Source: CAVPGP01 sp963718065 (GTDB lineage Bacteria; Actinomycetota; Thermoleophilia; Gaiellales; Gaiellaceae). From it: a DNA stretch of 64,000 nucleotides. Positions 46,165 to 55,294 of the stretch are shown one piece after another. The notes under the pieces are model-generated. The model saw only the letters and a program-made list of their open reading frames with translations, was not told the DNA's origin and ran no database searches. The position numbers and the translations under genes are program-made. The stretch lies in NCBI GenBank assembly GCA_963718065.1, contig CAVQYE010000007.1:1-64000 (forward strand). Reading direction: 5' to 3'. Positions within the stretch are counted from its first letter, which is position 1; each line of letters begins with the position of its first letter.

Positions 46165-47199
46165 CTACCCGCGAGACGGCTCGCAACCGGACTCCGCGCG
46201 CGAGGGCGGCAGCCCCCACAGCGGCGACTCGACCCGGATCCAGCTGACGAGCGACTTGCTCGCGGGCAGCAGGTTGAAGGTCGCGAGGGCGTACGGCAGC
46301 TGCGATCGGGCACGCATCTCGGCCGAGTGCACCCACTTGCCGACGAGCATCTGCACCGGCGCGTTCGGGTCGGCGCGCCTGATCGCGGCGAACAGGCGCC
46401 CCGATTGCTGCTGCTGGCCGATCACGATCCGGTCGGCGGAGCTCCACCAGAGCTGCAGCGGCACGCACGAGCGCGCGATGCTCCTGGCGAAGGTGATTGG
46501 GCTGCGCAGCCTGAAGGAGAGCGGCCTGGTCCTCGGCGTGCCGCCGATCTCGTCCCGGGCGAGCGCCTGCAGCGCTTTGCCGAGCCGGGCGCCGTACTTG
46601 CGATGGCAGGCGCGGTTGCACGCGAGGCGCGGCCACTCCCGGTACTGGCGCGCCATGTCGGTGACCGCGTCGAATGCTGCGGCGCCGGCGAGCAGCCCCG
46701 GGTGCCGGGCGACGAGCAGCAGCGTCTCCTGGCCGCCCATGCTGCCGCCGAAGGCGTAGATCCGGGCTCTGTCGATCCGCAGCCACGGCAGGGCGCGACG
46801 CAGGATCTCGGGCATCCGCGCCAGATCTTCCACCTGGCCGCGGGCGCCCCAGGAGTACTGGGCCAGGCGCCTGCCCTGGCCCGCCGGGTTGACGACCGCG
46901 AAGGTGCCGATCGCCGGGAGCCTGCCCCAGAGCCTCGCGTTCTTCTTCCCCGTCAGCCCGCGGCCGTGGGGCGAGATGATCAGTGGGATCCGCGGATGCC
47001 GCTTCCGCCCGTACCAGGCGGGTAGCACGAGGTACGCGTTCCGGCGGGCGCCGTTGTGCGCGCGATAGTGGACGACCACCGTCCGGACCTTCGCGTTCGC
47101 ATCCGTCGTGGGCGCCTCCCCCGCTGCGCCGCGGACGTCGCCGCTGCCGGCGAGCGCCGCGAGCAGCGCCGCGATCGCGACGGCCGTCGCTCTACCCAT
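46165..47199 (-). CDS. Exported alpha/beta hydrolase (PHB-depolymerase/esterase-like)
   Basis: 344 residues with a signal peptide (MGRATAVAIAALLAALAGSG). Strand RVRTVVVHYRAHNGARRNAYLVLPAWYG, oxyanion PLIISPHGRGLTG, nucleophile in IYAFGGSMGGQETLLLV (GxSxG), acid in SSADRIVIG, histidine in VGKWVHSAEM. Cysteines in the lid (LACNRACH, ARSCVP) may form disulfides. The ATG overlaps the stop of the lipoprotein upstream by 8 nt, so the two are co-expressed. Substrate unknown. Confidence 0.8.
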   Translation of the reverse strand: MGRATAVAIAALLAALAGSGDVRGAAGEAPTTDANAKVRTVVVHYRAHNGARRNAYLVLPAWYGRKRHPRIPLIISPHGRGLTGKKNARLWGRLPAIGTFAVVNPAGQGRRLAQYSWGARGQVEDLARMPEILRRALPWLRIDRARIYAFGGSMGGQETLLLVARHPGLLAGAAAFDAVTDMARQYREWPRLACNRACHRKYGARLGKALQALARDEIGGTPRTRPLSFRLRSPITFARSIARSCVPLQLWWSSADRIVIGQQQQSGRLFAAIRRADPNAPVQMLVGKWVHSAEMRARSQLPYALATFNLLPASKSLVSWIRVESPLWGLPPSRAESGCEPSRG

Positions 47200-49399
47200 G
47201 CCGCACGATGAGGTGCAAGGTGCCCTTTCGTCCCGAGAGGTCGATCGTTCCCGTCCGGCGGTTGTACAGAGTGAAGGGCCGCCCGTCCAGTTCGACGCTC
47301 CGGATCGCCGCGCCGCCGGGAAGCCGCAGCCGCAGGCGAAGCGTCTTCGGCGCCGGCCGGGACGGGACGGCGATCGTCGCGTTGACCTCGCCGTCGCCGG
47401 CATCCAGCTCGTACGCAAGGGGGCCGAAGCTCGTCGGGACGCGATCGACGCGGATGCGCTTGCCTGGAGCGAGCCACGCCCGCGGTGTCGCGAACGCCAG
47501 CTCGAGGCCGCGTGGCAGGCCGTCCGGGTCGCGCCGTTCGTGCACAAGCAGCAGGCGAAGCGTCTCGAGGAACGCCGCGTTCGAGGTGCTGTTCGGCGGC
47601 AGGTACATGGAGCGGTACGACGCACCGCGCAGAGGCGCGACCGTCGCGCCCTCGCCGGCGACGAACGTGCCCTCGGTCATCCCGGCCGCCAGGTGGCCGT
47701 AGAGGCTCAGCACGAGCTGGTCGGGCTCGTCCTCGTCGGCGAGGAACCGCGCCATGTTGAGGCCGTACACCTGGTCGGTGCCGGAGACCGGGAAGACGGG
47801 CGTCTTGTAGAGCGCGAACGCCGACGGCGCGCACGAGGCCGAGCAGGCGCGAGCCGTGGCTCAGCATGTAGCGCATGACGCCGCGCGCCTCCGGGCTCTC
47901 CGGCGGCAGGAGCCCCGAGGCGAGCGCATACGGCATGACGAGGTTCCAGTAGCTCCCCGGGCGCGACGCGGTCAGGTCGCCGTACGGCTGCTCGCCGTCC
48001 AGCAGGCGGACCGGCACGAAGAGCGACCCGTCGGGGAGGCGGCGCGAGGAGCTGCGAACGGCGCGCGCGCAGGCCGGTGCCGAGTCGCTGGGCGAGGGCG
48101 CGGCAGCGCTTCGCCAGGTCGGGCTGGCCCGTCGCCTGCCAGACGTCCCCCATCTCCCTCAGGGCCTGCCAGACGACGGCCTGGCCGTGCAGCCCGTAGA
48201 CGGACTCGTGAATGTCGGACGAGTACTGCTCCCGGTCGAGGAGCCCGTTCCGGTTCGCGTCGATCTGCCGGCCGAGGATCGAGACGTAGCGCCGCAGCGT
48301 CGGGCGTCGCCTGCGCCACGAACGCCGCGTTGCGGTAGAGGCGGTAGTGGAGCGCGAAGCCGAGCAGCTTCTCGCCCATCTTCCAGTTCGGATACGGCGT
48401 TGCCCGCCGCGTCAGCGACGTGCGCAGGATCGAGCGCGCGACTCGGGTCGAGCCCGTACGACGCGGCGACCTCGGCGTTGTTCACCCCCTCGGGGAACGA
48501 GAACTCCTCGTACGCGTTGCCGATGCTGTACCGCCACGTCAGCGCGAGGTTCTGGACGAGGAGCGCCCGCTCCGCGTCGACGACGACCTGCTCCGGGACG
48601 TCGAACGAGGCGGCCGTGCTCAGACGCCGCTGCCAGTCGAGCACGAGGCGCATCGCGCGCGGCCGAGTACGCCGCCTCGTCGGTGCGGGCGACCGACCCG
48701 GTGTGCGGCCAGGCGACGAAGAGGCTCTCCCCCGGCGCGAGCGTCGTCCCGATCGTGCGCCCCGGCCCGGCGATCCGCACCGGCGCCGAAGCCCCGGCGA
48801 CGAGGGTCACCTTGACGAAGCTCGTCAGCCGGTCCGGCGACTGCCGGGTGCTGAACGACTCCTGGCGGTACGACCGGCCCGAGCCGTCGCGATAGCTCGT
48901 CCCGAGGATCGGCAGCCAGCCCTCGGCCAGCCCAGGCGTCCCCAGGCGGGCGAGGCATGCGCCGTAGCGGCCGCCGCCGACCGAGACGGTGAGCCTTCGC
49001 CCGCGGACGGTGTTCGCGAGGATCTGGCTGCCGTCGGCCACGTGGAGCGCGACCGAGCCTGCGCCGCGCGCGTCGAGGGGCTGCGCGAACGGCACGTAGT
49101 AGGCGCCCGAGTCGGTCAGCGGGCCGTCGGCGCCCGCGCGCGAGGAAGAGCGGCGGCAGGGCGCGCCGCGCCGCGGCGTAGGTCGGGCCGCCCGGCGCGC
49201 GGAGCAGCCGGTTGCCGAGGACGTCCTGCCCGGAGCGGAGGAGCGTGAGCGTGCGAGCCGTGTACGCCGCACTCGCCCGCGGCGCGCAGGCTGCCTGCAC
49301 TGCCGCATCGCGCGCGGAGGCCGCGCTGCCACACGCCGCGACGAGGGTGACGGCGAGGACTGCCGCATAGAGCGGCCGCCGCCGGTCCCGCCGCCTCAC
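47192..49399 (-). CDS. Large lipoprotein with a six-hairpin glycosidase-like central region (frameshifted)
   Basis: About 735 residues. GTG at 49399 (GTGA overlap with the pepQ stop) opens an RRRDRRR stretch, a hydrophobic helix and the lipobox VAACGS. Then beta-rich GAYYVPFAQPLDARGAGSVALHVADGS, and an all-helical centre (VVVDAERALLVQNLALTWRYSIGNAYEEFSFPEGVNNAEVAASYG, then ESVYGLHGQAVVWQALREMGDVWQATGQPDLAKRC) reminiscent of alpha/alpha-six glycosidases. It ends in a beta-sandwich (TLRLRLRLPGGAAIRSVELDG). No family could be named. At least four frame jumps between 47800 and 48450. Confidence 0.65.
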
Positions 49400-50443
49400 G
49401 ACAGTGTGTGCAGCTCCTTCGGCAGCGAGGAGTACACATCGGCGCCGTCCTCGGTGAGCACGAGCGAGATCCTCGATCCGGACGCCTGCGTTCCCCTCCA
49501 GGTAGATGCCCGGCTCGATCGTGACGACGTTGCCGGGCCGGAGGACATCCGTCGACTCGCGCGAGAGCCGCGGCGCTTCGTGGACGAGGAGCCCGACGCC
49601 GTGCCCGAGCCCGTGCCCGAACTGCGCCCCGTAGCCGTCGTCCTCGATCGGCTGCCGCGCCAGCAGATCCGCGTCGACGCCGGACATGCCGGCCTTGATC
49701 CCCTCGACCGCCCGCTCCTCGGCGGCGAGGCACACGTCGTAGATCCGCTCGAGCTCGTCCGGCAGCTCCCCGGTCGAGAACGTGCGCGTGCAGTCGGAGC
49801 AGTAGCCGTCGACAATGCAGCCCCAGTCGACGACGACAAGAGTTCCTTTTTCGAGGACCGTCCCGTTCGGACGCCCGTGCGGGTTGGCGCCGAGCGGCCC
49901 CGGGCCGACGATCGACCCGAACGACGCGCCCTCCGCGCCGCCGAGGATCATCAGCTGCTCGAGCCTGAACGCGAGCTCCCGGTCGGTGCGCCCCAGCCAT
50001 GGCTCGTTCAGCAGCTCCGCGAGCGCCGCATCGGCGATCGCCTGCGCGCGGCGGATCGCGTCGAGCTCGTCGGCCGACTTCACCGCGCGATGCTCTTCGA
50101 CTGCGTCGTAGGTCGGGACGAGCTCCGCTTCGCCGCCGTCGAGCGACTGCCAGCCGGCATACGTGACGTGCGAGGCCTCGAAGCCGATCTGACCCGTGAG
50201 CCGCCCCGCGAGGTCGCTCAGGAGCGAGCGCTTCGTCTCGACGAACCGCGCGCCGTCGACCTGCCGTGCGGCCGGTGCGTAGCGGAAGTCCGCGTACAGC
50301 GTGACGTCGTCCGGCTCGACGAGCACCGCCGCGTTCGAGCTGTCGAGCCCGGTCAGCCAGCGCACGTTCGCAGGAGTCGTCACGAGCAGCGGCTGCTGGA
50401 GGCGCTCCCGCAGCCGGCTCAGGCGCTCTGCGCTGACAGCCAT
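49396..50443 (-). CDS. pepQ: Xaa-Pro aminopeptidase/dipeptidase, M24 family (one frameshift near 49,465)
   Basis: Proline-specific metallopeptidase. N-terminal creatinase-like domain RLRERLQQPLLVTTPANVRWLTGLDSSNAAVLVEPDDVTLYADFRY; catalytic pita-bread domain with metal ligands VVVDWGCIVDGYCSDCTRTF (Asp pair), FGHGLGHGVGLLVHEAPR (His), NVVTIEPGIYL (Glu) and GVRIEDLV (Glu). About 349 residues. In the aroQ-pepQ-efp order typical of Firmicutes, except that two exported proteins now separate it from efp. ATG at 50443 overlaps the aroQ end. Confidence 0.88.
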
Positions 50444-50850
50444 TCGATTGCCTCGCGGTAGCCGTCGGGGCCCTTGCCGACGATCCGGTGCGACGCCAGG
50501 TCGGAGAGGACGGAAATGCGCCGCCACTCCTCGCGCTCGTCCGGGTTCGAGAGGTGCACCTCGACCCAGGGGCAGCGCAGCAGCTCGAGCGCGTCGCGGA
50601 TCGCATAGCTGTAGTGCGTCCACGCGCCCGGGTTGACGATCACGCCGCCGGACCAGTCGATCACGTCGTGCAGCCAGTCGACGAACTCGCCTTCGCTGTT
50701 CGTCTGGCGGCAGCGGGCCGAGTGCCCCTGCTCGTTCGCCCACTGGTAGATGCGCGTCTCCAGCTCGTCGATCGAGATGCCGCCGTAGATGGCCGGGTCG
50801 CGATGACCGAGCGCATTCAGGTTGACCCCGTTGAGGACGACGATTTGCAC
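50419..50850 (-). CDS. aroQ: Type II 3-dehydroquinate dehydratase
   Basis: Third step of the shikimate pathway. Intact, 143 residues: VVLNGVNLNALGHRDPAIYG (family LNGPNLNxLGxRxPxxYG, with Pro replaced by Val), the active-site tyrosine in IYG, NSEGEFVDWLHD, IVNPGAWTHYSYAIRDAL and the histidine in VEVHLSN. Sits between aroKB and pepQ in an uninterrupted aro block. Confidence 0.93.
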   Translation of the reverse strand: MQIVVLNGVNLNALGHRDPAIYGGISIDELETRIYQWANEQGHSARCRQTNSEGEFVDWLHDVIDWSGGVIVNPGAWTHYSYAIRDALELLRCPWVEVHLSNPDEREEWRRISVLSDLASHRIVGKGPDGYREAIEWLSAQSA

Positions 50851-50861
50851 GAGCGCGAACC

Positions 50862-52283
50862 CTACGCGATGAGCCGATCGAGCTCGCGGTGCACGTCGTC
50901 GGCCGGGACGTCCTCGACGCGTGGGCCGCGCTCGCTGAGGAGCACGAGGCGAAGGGCTCCTTTCTTGTCGCGCAGGAGCGCATCCCAGGCCCGCTGCCGG
51001 TCGGCCGCGACGGGTTGGGGCTGGAGGAGCTCCTCCACGACACCGGTGTCGCGGCCGGAGAGGCGGAGCGCGGCAAGTAGGCCGAGCGCCACCGCGCTGC
51101 CGTGCGTCACCGTCCCGCCGGAGCCGGCCTCGAGTGCGTGGGCGAAGGTGTGGCCGAGATTGAGGAACGCGCGCTCGCCCTGCTCGGTCGGATCACGGAG
51201 GCAGACCGCGGTCTTGTAGGAGGCGCAGCGCCGGACGAGCTCTTGCGTCGGCAGCTCCCACAATGGCTCGCCTGCGAGTAGGCCTGTTTTGACGACCTCG
51301 CTCATGCCTTCGCGCCGCTCCCGGTCGGGCAGCGTCGCGAGCAGCCCAGGGTCGATCAGCGTGCGCTCCGGCCAGTGGAAGGCGCCGACGAGGTTCTTGC
51401 CCTGGGGCAGGTTGACCGCCGTCTTGCCGCCGATCGCCGCATCGACCTGGCCGACGAGCGTCGTCGGCACCGCGAGCCACGGAACTCCGCGCAGGTACGT
51501 CGCGGCCGCGAAGCCGGCTGCGTCGGTGGTCGTGCCGCCGCCGAGCGCGACGACGGTGCCGCGCCGATCGAGCCGGAGCTCCTCCCAGAGGCGCTCGACC
51601 GATTCGATGCGCTTCGCGTCCTCGCCGGGCGGCAGCTCGTGGCGCGTGTCGAGCTTCGAGCCGAGCGACATCTGAGCCGTCGGCCCGTGGATCCCTGCGA
51701 CGTGCGCGTCGGAGACGAGCGCCGCCTTGCCCTCGACGTGGTCGCCGAGCGTCTCGAGCGGCGCCAGGAAGACACCGCCGGCCGCGAGCACGGCGTCGGC
51801 GGCGTCGCGCGCGACCGCGTCGGCCGTCTCGCGGTAAAGCGGCCCGCGCTCCTCGTAGAGGCGCTCGAACTGCTCCTTGCTTTGCGCGAGCGGCCTGCCC
51901 GTGCCCTCGACGCGTCCCCACGCATCGTCGACCGCGATGTCGACGAGAACCGTCACGGCCCGCTCGCGCAGCGAGTCCCGTGTCCGCTCGGAGAGCACGG
52001 CGCCTCCCCCGAGCGAGAGCACCGCGGTCGGTCCGGCGAGCAGGTCGCCGACGATCTCCTCCTCGGCCGAGCGGAACGTTGGCTCACCCTGTTCGAAGAG
52101 CTCGGCGATCGTCCTGCCCGTGCGCTGCGCGATCTCCTCGTCGACGTCGACGAACGGGCGGCCGATCCGCGCCGCGACCTCGCGACCGACTGTCGTCTTC
52201 CCCGCTCCCATGAACCCGATCAGCGCCAGGTGGCGGTTCAGGACGTCGCGTGCCAGTCGATCCTCTCCCGGTAGGCATGCCAC
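50862..52283 (-). CDS. aroKB: Bifunctional shikimate kinase / 3-dehydroquinate synthase
   Basis: One frame with two shikimate-pathway enzymes. AroK (first ~165 residues): ALIGFMGAGKTTVGREVAARIGRPFVDVDEEIAQRTG with the P-loop, then FRSAEEEIV and LSLGGGAVL. AroB: VVALGGGTTTDAAGFAAATYLRGVPWLAVPTTLVGQVDAAIGGKTAVNLPQGKNLVGAFHWP and FLNLGHTFAHALE with metal ligands. The start is uncertain: a GTG at 52283 is used here, while a CTG at 52241 would give the typical MNRHLALIGFMG start and a CTGA overlap with aroC. The frame is intact. Confidence 0.88.
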   Translation of the reverse strand: MACLPGEDRLARDVLNRHLALIGFMGAGKTTVGREVAARIGRPFVDVDEEIAQRTGRTIAELFEQGEPTFRSAEEEIVGDLLAGPTAVLSLGGGAVLSERTRDSLRERAVTVLVDIAVDDAWGRVEGTGRPLAQSKEQFERLYEERGPLYRETADAVARDAADAVLAAGGVFLAPLETLGDHVEGKAALVSDAHVAGIHGPTAQMSLGSKLDTRHELPPGEDAKRIESVERLWEELRLDRRGTVVALGGGTTTDAAGFAAATYLRGVPWLAVPTTLVGQVDAAIGGKTAVNLPQGKNLVGAFHWPERTLIDPGLLATLPDRERREGMSEVVKTGLLAGEPLWELPTQELVRRCASYKTAVCLRDPTEQGERAFLNLGHTFAHALEAGSGGTVTHGSAVALGLLAALRLSGRDTGVVEELLQPQPVAADRQRAWDALLRDKKGALRLVLLSERGPRVEDVPADDVHRELDRLIA

Positions 52284-53314
52284 GCCGCCACGAAGTCGAC
52301 CACCGCGTCGCCACCGAACTTGTCCCGCGCGGCGCGCGCAAGCTCCCACGCGACGGCGGCCTCTGCGACGACCGCCAGCGCCTCGACCGCCGCGACATCC
52401 GAGCGCTCGACCAGCGCCTGACTGGGCTCGCCCGTCGCCAGGTCGATCGAGGCGAGCGGTTTCATCAGCGTCGGCAGCGGCTTCATCGCGGCGCGGACGA
52501 CGATCTCCTCGCCGTTCGAGACACCCGCCTCGATCCCGCCGGCCCGATTCGTGTCGCGTCGCCGGTCGGGACGGATCTCGTCGTGCGCCGCCGAGCCGCG
52601 CAGCCCCGCCAGCGCGAAGCCGTCACCGATCTCGACGCCCTTCACCGCCTGGATGCCCATCAGCGCCCCGGCCAGCCGTCCGTCCAGCCGGTCGTCCTTG
52701 ACGGCGTACGTGCCGAGCCCGGGCACGACGCCCTGCGCGCGGACCTCGACGATGCCGCCGACGGTGTCCCGCTCCGTGCGCGCCTCGTCGATCCGCCGTT
52801 GCAGCTCTTCCTCGTCGACGGCCGAGCCGTGCACGGTGATCCCGATCTCGCCGAGCAGCGCCTTGGCGACCGCGCCCGCCGCGACGAACACGGCTGTGTG
52901 CCGCGCGGATGCGCGCTCGAGCGAGTTCCGCACGTCGTCGTGCCCGTACTTGAGGACACCGGCCAGGTCGGCATGACCGGGGCGAGGCAGCGTCACCGGC
53001 TTCGTGCCCTTGCCGGACGGCTCGCCCTCGGGCGGCCACGGATTCATCCCCCACGTCCAGTTCTTGTGATCCCGGTTCGAGACGACGAGGGCGAGCGGGG
53101 TGCCGAGCGTCCGGCCGTGACGGAGCCCCGCCAGAACCTCCACCTGATCCGTCTCGATCTGCTGGCGCGGCGAGCGGCCGTAGCCCTGCTGGCGGCGGCG
53201 CAGATCGGCATCGATCGCCTCGCGATCGAGCGTCAGGCCCGCCGGCAGGCCGCTGACGATCGCGACCAGGGCGGGGCCGTGCGACTCGCCGGCTGTCGAG
53301 AGCTCGAGGGTCAC
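52238..53314 (-). CDS. aroC: Chorismate synthase
   Basis: FMN-dependent last step of the shikimate pathway. Intact, 358 residues: LELSTAGESHGPALVAIVSGLPAG, RRQQGYGRSPRQQIETDQVEVLAGL, PLALVVSNRDH, RPGHADLAGVLKYGHDDVRNSLERASARHTA, and GGIEAGVSNGEEIVVRAAMKPLPT. The conserved histidines (ESHG, RPGHAD) and the serine/arginine FMN contacts are present. ATG overlaps the aroE stop. Confidence 0.95.
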   Translation of the reverse strand: MTLELSTAGESHGPALVAIVSGLPAGLTLDREAIDADLRRRQQGYGRSPRQQIETDQVEVLAGLRHGRTLGTPLALVVSNRDHKNWTWGMNPWPPEGEPSGKGTKPVTLPRPGHADLAGVLKYGHDDVRNSLERASARHTAVFVAAGAVAKALLGEIGITVHGSAVDEEELQRRIDEARTERDTVGGIVEVRAQGVVPGLGTYAVKDDRLDGRLAGALMGIQAVKGVEIGDGFALAGLRGSAAHDEIRPDRRRDTNRAGGIEAGVSNGEEIVVRAAMKPLPTLMKPLASIDLATGEPSQALVERSDVAAVEALAVVAEAAVAWELARAARDKFGGDAVVDFVAAWHAYRERIDWHATS

Positions 53315-54000
53315 GGGTCAGACTTTACGGCGGCGCGCATGACGTCGACCGGCGCCGGCATGCCGGTCCAGAGCGCGAACGACGCCGCGCCCTGCCGGAC
53401 GAGCGCCTCCAGCCCGTCGATCACCTCGCAGCCGGCGGCGCGCGCCGCGCGAACGAGCGCCGTCTCCTCGGGGCCGTAGGCGAGATCGACGACCGTCTGT
53501 CCCGCGCGCGGCTCGACGAGGAGCTCGTCTCGCACCGGTGTCGCGTTCACGATCAGGTCGGCGCCGTCTGCGCTCGGCGGCCACTCGCCGCTCCGCGAAT
53601 ACACGCGCGTGTCCGCCGGCAGCGCAGGCAGCAACGCCGTTGCCGCACCGCCCGCGCCGATCAGCACCGCACTCTCCGCCGCGATCCCGGCCAGGATCTC
53701 GCGGTCGGTGTTGAAGCCGAGCACCCGCCCGTCTCGGAAGACGAGCGTGTTCACGGCCTCGCCGTCGGCCTCGTCGCACGCCGTGGCCGCCGCTTGCTTG
53801 TGCGGGATCGTCACGTTGGCGCCCGCGAAGCCGAGGACGCGCAGCCCGTCGATCGCCGCGGCGACGTCGTCGACCTCACAGGCAACGTACGCCCAGTTCA
53901 AGCCGCGCGCCGCGAAGGCCGCGTTCTGCAGCTTCGGCGACAACGAGCCCGCCACCGGCTTGCCGAGCAGCGCGACGAGCCGCGTCGTGCCGTCGATCAT
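53311..54000 (-). CDS. aroE: Shikimate dehydrogenase (short form)
   Basis: NADP-dependent reduction of 3-dehydroshikimate. Substrate domain: LVALLGKPVAGSLSPKLQNAAF, GANVTIPHK with the catalytic lysine, and LGFNTDRE with the catalytic aspartate. NADP domain with VLIGAGGAATALL and DLIVNATPVRDEL; ends EALVRQGAASFALWTGMPAPVDVMR. 229 residues, about 40 fewer than usual, mostly lost from the NADP domain; the frame is intact. ATG overlaps the mltG stop. Confidence 0.92.
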   Translation of the reverse strand: MIDGTTRLVALLGKPVAGSLSPKLQNAAFAARGLNWAYVACEVDDVAAAIDGLRVLGFAGANVTIPHKQAAATACDEADGEAVNTLVFRDGRVLGFNTDREILAGIAAESAVLIGAGGAATALLPALPADTRVYSRSGEWPPSADGADLIVNATPVRDELLVEPRAGQTVVDLAYGPEETALVRAARAAGCEVIDGLEALVRQGAASFALWTGMPAPVDVMRAAVKSDP

Positions 54001-54902
54001 CCGCAGCCGTAGCCGTACTCGCACGCCTTGCGGAAGAACTCGCTCTCGCTCGACGTGAAGAAGTGGTGCACCTTGTCGGGCTTGCGGACGAAGTAGAGAA
54101 AGCCGACCTTCGCCGGGTGCGCCGCCGCCTGCATCGACGCGAGCCCCGGGTTCGCAATCGGGCCCGGCGGCAGCCCGGCGCGGTTCCGCGTGTTGTACGG
54201 GTTGCTCGAGTTCAGCTGCGACTCGTGCAACGGCTCCGTGCCCGGGATCTTCAGGCCGTAGCGGATCGTCGCGTCGATCCCGAGCGGCATCCGAGCCTTC
54301 AGGCGGTTGTAGATCACCGCGGCGACGAGCTTGCGCTCGTCGGGCGCAAGCGTCTCCTTCTCGACCATCGAGGCGATGATCAGCACGTCGTAGCGCGTCA
54401 GTTGCTTCGAGCGGGAGTACGCGAGGTCGACCTGCTTCCAGGCGCGGTTGAACGCGGTCAGCTGCTTCTTCGCGAGCTCCGCCGAGGTCGTACGCGGCAG
54501 GAAGTCGTAGGTGGCCGGGAAGAGAAACCCTTCGAGGTCACGGGGCTTGTGGTCGCCCGCGAACTGCCCGGGCAGCTTCGAGCGCCTCGTCGCGGCGAGG
54601 TACGACTTGGCGCGCAGACGCGGGTTCACGTGCCGCTTCTGGCGCGCGATCTTGTTCACCGCCGTGATCCGCTCCGCCATCTCCGCGCGAGAGAACCCCT
54701 CCGGGAAGACGATCCGCAGCGGCTTCGGCGGCGGCGGCAGCGTGGACGTCACCTTCGGCGCCGGGTCGCCGCGCACCGCGTCGAGCCCGGCCTTCGCCGC
54801 GACGACCGCGACCAGCAGCCCGATCAGGAGCGCGAGCGCGGCCACGATGCGTCGCCGCCGCAGCTGCGCCTTCGTCGGCCCCGACCTGCCGGGGACCGGC
54901 AT
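53997..54902 (-). CDS. mltG: Endolytic murein transglycosylase MltG (YceG)
   Basis: Membrane-anchored peptidoglycan terminase. ATG at 54902 (shared with the ruvX TGA) gives a basic start, a TM helix (IVAALALLIGLLVAVVAAKAG), a LysM-like segment (LRIVFPEGFSRAEMAERI), and the YceG domain: EGFLFPATYDFLP, LIIASMVEKETLAPDERKLVAAVIYNRLKARMPLGIDATIRYG (catalytic Glu in EKET), SNPYNTRNRAGLPPGPIANPGLASMQAAAHPA. About 301 residues, intact. Confidence 0.92.
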   Translation of the reverse strand: MPVPGRSGPTKAQLRRRRIVAALALLIGLLVAVVAAKAGLDAVRGDPAPKVTSTLPPPPKPLRIVFPEGFSRAEMAERITAVNKIARQKRHVNPRLRAKSYLAATRRSKLPGQFAGDHKPRDLEGFLFPATYDFLPRTTSAELAKKQLTAFNRAWKQVDLAYSRSKQLTRYDVLIIASMVEKETLAPDERKLVAAVIYNRLKARMPLGIDATIRYGLKIPGTEPLHESQLNSSNPYNTRNRAGLPPGPIANPGLASMQAAAHPAKVGFLYFVRKPDKVHHFFTSSESEFFRKACEYGYGCG

Positions 54903-55294
54903 CAGCGGGCCGCGCGGCTCGACCACTCGAGATAGCTCGACAGCAGGTGTGCGGCGGCCTTGGCGTCTTCCGGTGCGTCGCCGCCGGACTGGGCGAGCAG
55001 GGTCGTGAAGCGCTCGTCGTAGAGCTCGACGGGCAGGTCGACGACGTCCTTCAGCGACTCGGCGAAGCGCTCCGTCTCCTGCGCCTGTCCCCCGTGCTCG
55101 CCGCGCAGGGTCAACGGCAGGCCGACGATGATCTTGTCCGGCGCCTCACTGGTAATCACGTCGAGGAGCTTCGCAAATCCCGCCTTCTCGCCCACGCGCT
55201 CGACGACGCCGAGTGGCCGGGCGAGCGTGCCGGTGGGATCGGAGACGGCGACTCCGGTCCGGGCGGAGCCGTAGTCGAGCGCGAGCACCTTCAC
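54902..55294 (-). CDS. ruvX: Holliday junction resolvase-like / pre-16S rRNA nuclease RuvX (YqgF)
   Basis: 130 residues, RNase H-like fold: VLALDYGSARTGVAVSDPTGTLARP (first catalytic Asp), IIVGLPLTLRGEHGGQAQET, LYDERFTT and the last acidic cluster EDAKAAAHLLSSYLEW. YqgF in E. coli trims 16S rRNA 5' ends. It is found between alaS and mltG in many actinobacteria and Firmicutes. Intact. Confidence 0.92.
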   Translation of the reverse strand: MKVLALDYGSARTGVAVSDPTGTLARPLGVVERVGEKAGFAKLLDVITSEAPDKIIVGLPLTLRGEHGGQAQETERFAESLKDVVDLPVELYDERFTTLLAQSGGDAPEDAKAAAHLLSSYLEWSSRAAR

